A DNA stretch of 64,000 nucleotides from Geosiphon pyriformis. Its lineage: Eukaryota > Glomeromycota > Glomeromycetes > Archaeosporales > Geosiphonaceae. Location: NCBI GenBank assembly GCA_016748015.1, contig JAAOMT010000245.1:19941-83940 (forward strand). Direction: 5' to 3'. The translations under genes were made by a program, and so were the position numbers. A model generated the notes under the pieces. The model ran no database searches. It saw only the letters and a list, made by a program, of their open reading frames with translations, and was not told the origin of the DNA. Positions within the stretch are counted from its first letter, which is position 1. Each line of letters begins with the position of its first letter. This document shows, one piece after another, positions 60,680 through 64,000 of this stretch.

Positions 60680-62510
60680 TCTGACAACTTTTTTGCTTTT
60701 TAATTACATTGTTAATCAATTTTATAAACTGTTTTCTAGCTGCTATAACCAACACTCTTGTATTATGTAAGTTGTTTTTGAGCAATAATTTGCTTAATGT
60801 TTTCCAAATTGCTAATAATATTACTATTGTAGATGTTTTAAACTTAGAATAATATTTAAGTATAGTAAGTTTGCTAAAGAGATTTGGTATTATTTTTGCA
60901 AACCAGTTTTTAAATTATTATGGCATATGTTTTATATAGAGTATATTTTACAAGTAAAAAAAATTAGATCTTAAAGATCTAATTCCTAATTAATTAAATT
61001 TATTAATCAAGTTTATTAAGAATAATAATTTGAATAGTAATAGTGCTCTGGTCTTTTATTTTACTTCTGTTTAATGTTTGGGCAAATTTGGTTCTGTTTG
61101 TGAATATTTTTTAAAAAATAAAACTAATATTATAATTATTTATATAAATAATTTGGTCAAAAGTTTGGGATTTGTAAGTACTTATAATAGTACTGCTTTT
61201 TACTTTCTAAATATAGACATAAATATAAGAATTAAGATGAATGACTTGTTCTTTTCAACTTTGATAGAACTACAAGCCATTACTCTTGCTTTAAAATATG
61301 TTTTAGTGTCCAGTTTAGTTGTGTTATTTATAAATAGTCAGATGTTATTGGATATAAGTATCTCAATTGGAAAAAATATTAGTCTTAATTTTTGCAATAA
61401 ATGCTAAATAGAAAGAAAACATATTTATTATGTTATTATGTCTAAAGATCTGTCAGTTAATTAGAATAAGATCAAAAGTCATTTCAAAATTATTGACAAT
61501 AAACATGCTGATTTTTTTGTTAATACTATTATTATGTTTGATTTTACATTATTTATTAGAATGCTATACTGTTTTCTTGCTGTTGAAAACAGATCTGTTT
61601 TTGAAAACATTTGCTATTTCATCAAGTATCTTTTTGAAATTATTAGTTTTGTTAATTGAGATTTCAAATATGTTAATGATATTATAAAGAAGTCTTTGTA
61701 TAGCTTAATTAATATGTATAAAACCTTTAATATATAACATTTAGATGGTTAAATTCATTTAAGTTTTACTAGTTCAATCTTTGTAATACTTTAGTATTAT
61801 TTTATAAAAACTTTATACTACTAATTGTCTATAGCCAAAAGAAAAAAATTATATAATTCAAGTTATTTTAGTGTGTTGTATATTTAATATAAGTTAGTTA
61901 AAAATTCTAATCATATATTTTCTTATATTTATAATATTTGTGTTAGGATAAATTTGATTCTAAACATTATTAAAATATGAATTGGTTTATTAAATGTCTG
62001 TATTACTAACAGTATGGTTCTCTAGTTTTTGTATAAGGCCAAATCTTTTAATTATTTATATATGTTTTTGGCCAAAAGTTTTGTGATAAGAAAATAAATA
62101 ATTAACACAATATATTTATTAAGTAGCAAATCTGATAATGTGTTATTAATTATCTATTTGATCTAAGATTTTGTTAAGAATTACAGATTTACCATGTGAT
62201 TGTCAACTGTCAAAATAAGGATGTATTATAAAAAACATAATTTTTTGTCATATAATAGGTCTATAATTTTAGTTGTATCTAATTTAACATCTATATGATC
62301 TCTTAAAATGATTTATGATTTTGGTTTTAAGTTAGGTGTTTATGTTTGTTTTGGTTTGTATTTTTGTTTATCTAATATATATTTTGGTTTTTTGCATGAT
62401 TTTTCTGTTATAAGTAATTTAGATATATAATGTTGTCTTGATTAATTCAAGTGGTTGGTCACATATAAAAAGAACATAAATCATACTTAATTTAAGATTT
62501 TGTATGATTT
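60680..62510 (+). pseudogene. LINE copy 4, second part (RNase H and 3' end)
   Basis: It continues the LINE split by element A. RNase H is recognisable at 61140-61360: IIYINNLVKSLGFVSTYNST aligns with the YTDSSLKDLG start of copy 1, and LIELQAITLALKYVL, then FINSQMLLD with the YSDSQTALDA block. An ADFF block near 61508 aligns with the ADVLT of copy 1. The first catalytic Asp is Asn. The 3' block GGTTGGTCACATATAAAAAG (62451-62470) matches the family 3' UTR. Heavily A/T-shifted and full of stops. Confidence 0.7.
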
Positions 62511-64000
62511 TATGATTTTAAATAGTAGTTAAGTTGTATTTATAAAACAATTTATAAAAAAAAATATACATAAAATATAAATTTATATTAATTTGTTAAT
62601 AATATAAACTATTCTTTTATTTTTAAATTTTTTTATTGTTTTTTAAAAAATAATAATTAATATATTTATAAGATTAATTTTATATATTAAACTTTATAAA
62701 TGTAATTTACTTATTAAGTTAAGTTTATTCTTAGATTGTTTTTTATATTATAATATTTGTTATTAATTTTAAATATATTAATTAAAAACATAAAATTATA
62801 ATAATTGTATTATTTTTTATAATTATAAAAAGTTTTGTTTATATAACTAATAAAAAAGAAAAAATAAGTTAATAATTAAATTAATAATTAAGTAATTAAT
62901 ATATTATTTTAAATTATAATTATAATTTTTTAATTGTTAAAAAATTTATTTATTTTTTATAGTCTGTTTTTATCTTAATTTTAAGATGCAAATTTTATTT
63001 TTATGTTTAATTATAAATAATTTAACAAAGTTTACTATTTTTACAATAACTATTTTAGTCATATTATAAATTTTGCATATTTTTTTATATCAATTTTTCA
63101 ACACAAATTTCTTGATTAAAATTATGTAAAGTTGAATTTTTGTTGTTAATCTTATATTTTTGTCTTTAAATAATTTTTAACTTTGTTTTAATTTACTAAT
63201 AACTGCTTTTTCAATATTAAGTTTACTATCTTGTATTTTTTATTCAATATTTTTTATATAATTAAGTTTAGATTTTGCAATTTCAGATTTGCACATATTA
63301 ATAACAACATTACTGTTTATAAAAATATTGCACACTTTTTTTGAATATGTATTTTAGAATTAATTTAATAGCTGTTAATTTAATCAATATTAATAATATT
63401 ATCCTTTTTATTCCAACTTTAATTTTTTTATTTATATTAATAAAATGTTATTATGTTACCAAAGACTGCTACAGAATTTATATTTTTTTTTATAAAAGTG
63501 TGTGTAAATATTAAAAACATCTCATTAATTTTTTAAATATTTAATTAAAAACTAATTTTCATATTATCAAGATTTTATTCTGTAATTTTGTTGTGTAAAA
63601 TAAAAATTTTTTGATTCTTTTAGATATTTTACACAAAACTTGTACCAATTTGGAATTGGATTTTTAGAACCCAAATATTTTTATTTTCTGAACATTTTCT
63701 AAGTTATTACTGTATTTTTTTGTTAATTAGTTGCTCTACATAAACAATGTCTAAGTTTTTTAATATTTAAATAAATCCACAATATTTATTTTTTCTCAGT
63801 ATTTTATTATATTTAAATAACACCATTACATTAATTATTTATATATTGGTTTTTATTAAAATTTTTATATATTAACGAAAAAATATTTACAAAATTTGTT
63901 TTTAATTTTACTAGTATTATCAAATGTGATTTGTAATTATTTAGTATTTATTAAAAATATCTTTTCATTTATCTTTCATAACTAGAAATTTTTTTTTGTT
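62511..64000. other. AT-rich spacer without recognisable genes
   Basis: A/T-rich throughout with no supported coding frame, RNA gene or repeat family member. It is slightly richer in G and C after about 63100, where a decayed transposon could hide, but no motif is readable. Confidence 0.6.

Overview
The window is AT-rich eukaryotic DNA and looks fungal. It has two intron-dense host genes with short introns (61 to 116 nt), one two-exon mitochondrial assembly gene, and a large load of LTR and non-LTR retrotransposons. A LIM-RhoGAP of the fungal Lrg1/Rga type, a Pet117 homologue and a KKE-tailed Cbf5, set in very AT-rich spacers with LINE and Ty3 elements, suggest an early-diverging fungus. An arbuscular mycorrhizal (Glomeromycotina) or other Mucoromycota genome is my best guess; this is inference and no marker proves it.

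Layout. 1-6685 (minus): a Ty3/gypsy element, here called C, running off the left edge, with its 5' LTR at 5705-6685. 6686-7003: remnant of a related LTR in the opposite orientation. 7004-11532 (plus): a 5'-incomplete LINE (copy 1). 14049-18307 (plus): a 12-exon LIM-RhoGAP gene. 20133-26884 (minus): a full-length LINE (copy 2) with an 8-bp target-site duplication. 27690-28133: a broken unknown ORF. 28156-28601 (minus): PET117, divergently paired with CBF5 (28793-30958, plus, 9 exons). 32384-37697 (plus): LINE copy 3, joined to an older, very diverged LINE copy 4 (37698-39858), which continues at 60680-62510.

Between the two halves of LINE copy 4 sits a nested stack. Ty3 element A (39863-60675, minus) has ATGC/ATGT flanks. 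Inside A are a solo LTR in the opposite orientation (44705-45777, ACAT/ACGT flanks) and a second Ty3 element, B (48447-58196, minus, ATGC/GTGC flanks), which is inserted in A's gag zinc knuckle. Spacers at 11.5-13.0, 18.7-20.1, 26.9-27.7, 31.0-32.4 and 62.5-64.0 kb are extremely AT-rich with no recognisable genes.

The most notable signal is that all three Ty3 elements carry a dUTPase domain inside pol, between protease and reverse transcriptase. It is preceded by a conserved Cys-rich module that I cannot name. The order is gag (capsid, CCHC), protease, Cys-rich module, dUTPase, RT, RNase H, integrase. Element C still has a single open frame of about 5.65 kb with 14 nonsense codons and no frameshift, and every stop can arise by one C-to-T change. 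The same transition-type decay affects the LINEs and several catalytic residues, consistent with cytosine methylation or RIP-like damage.
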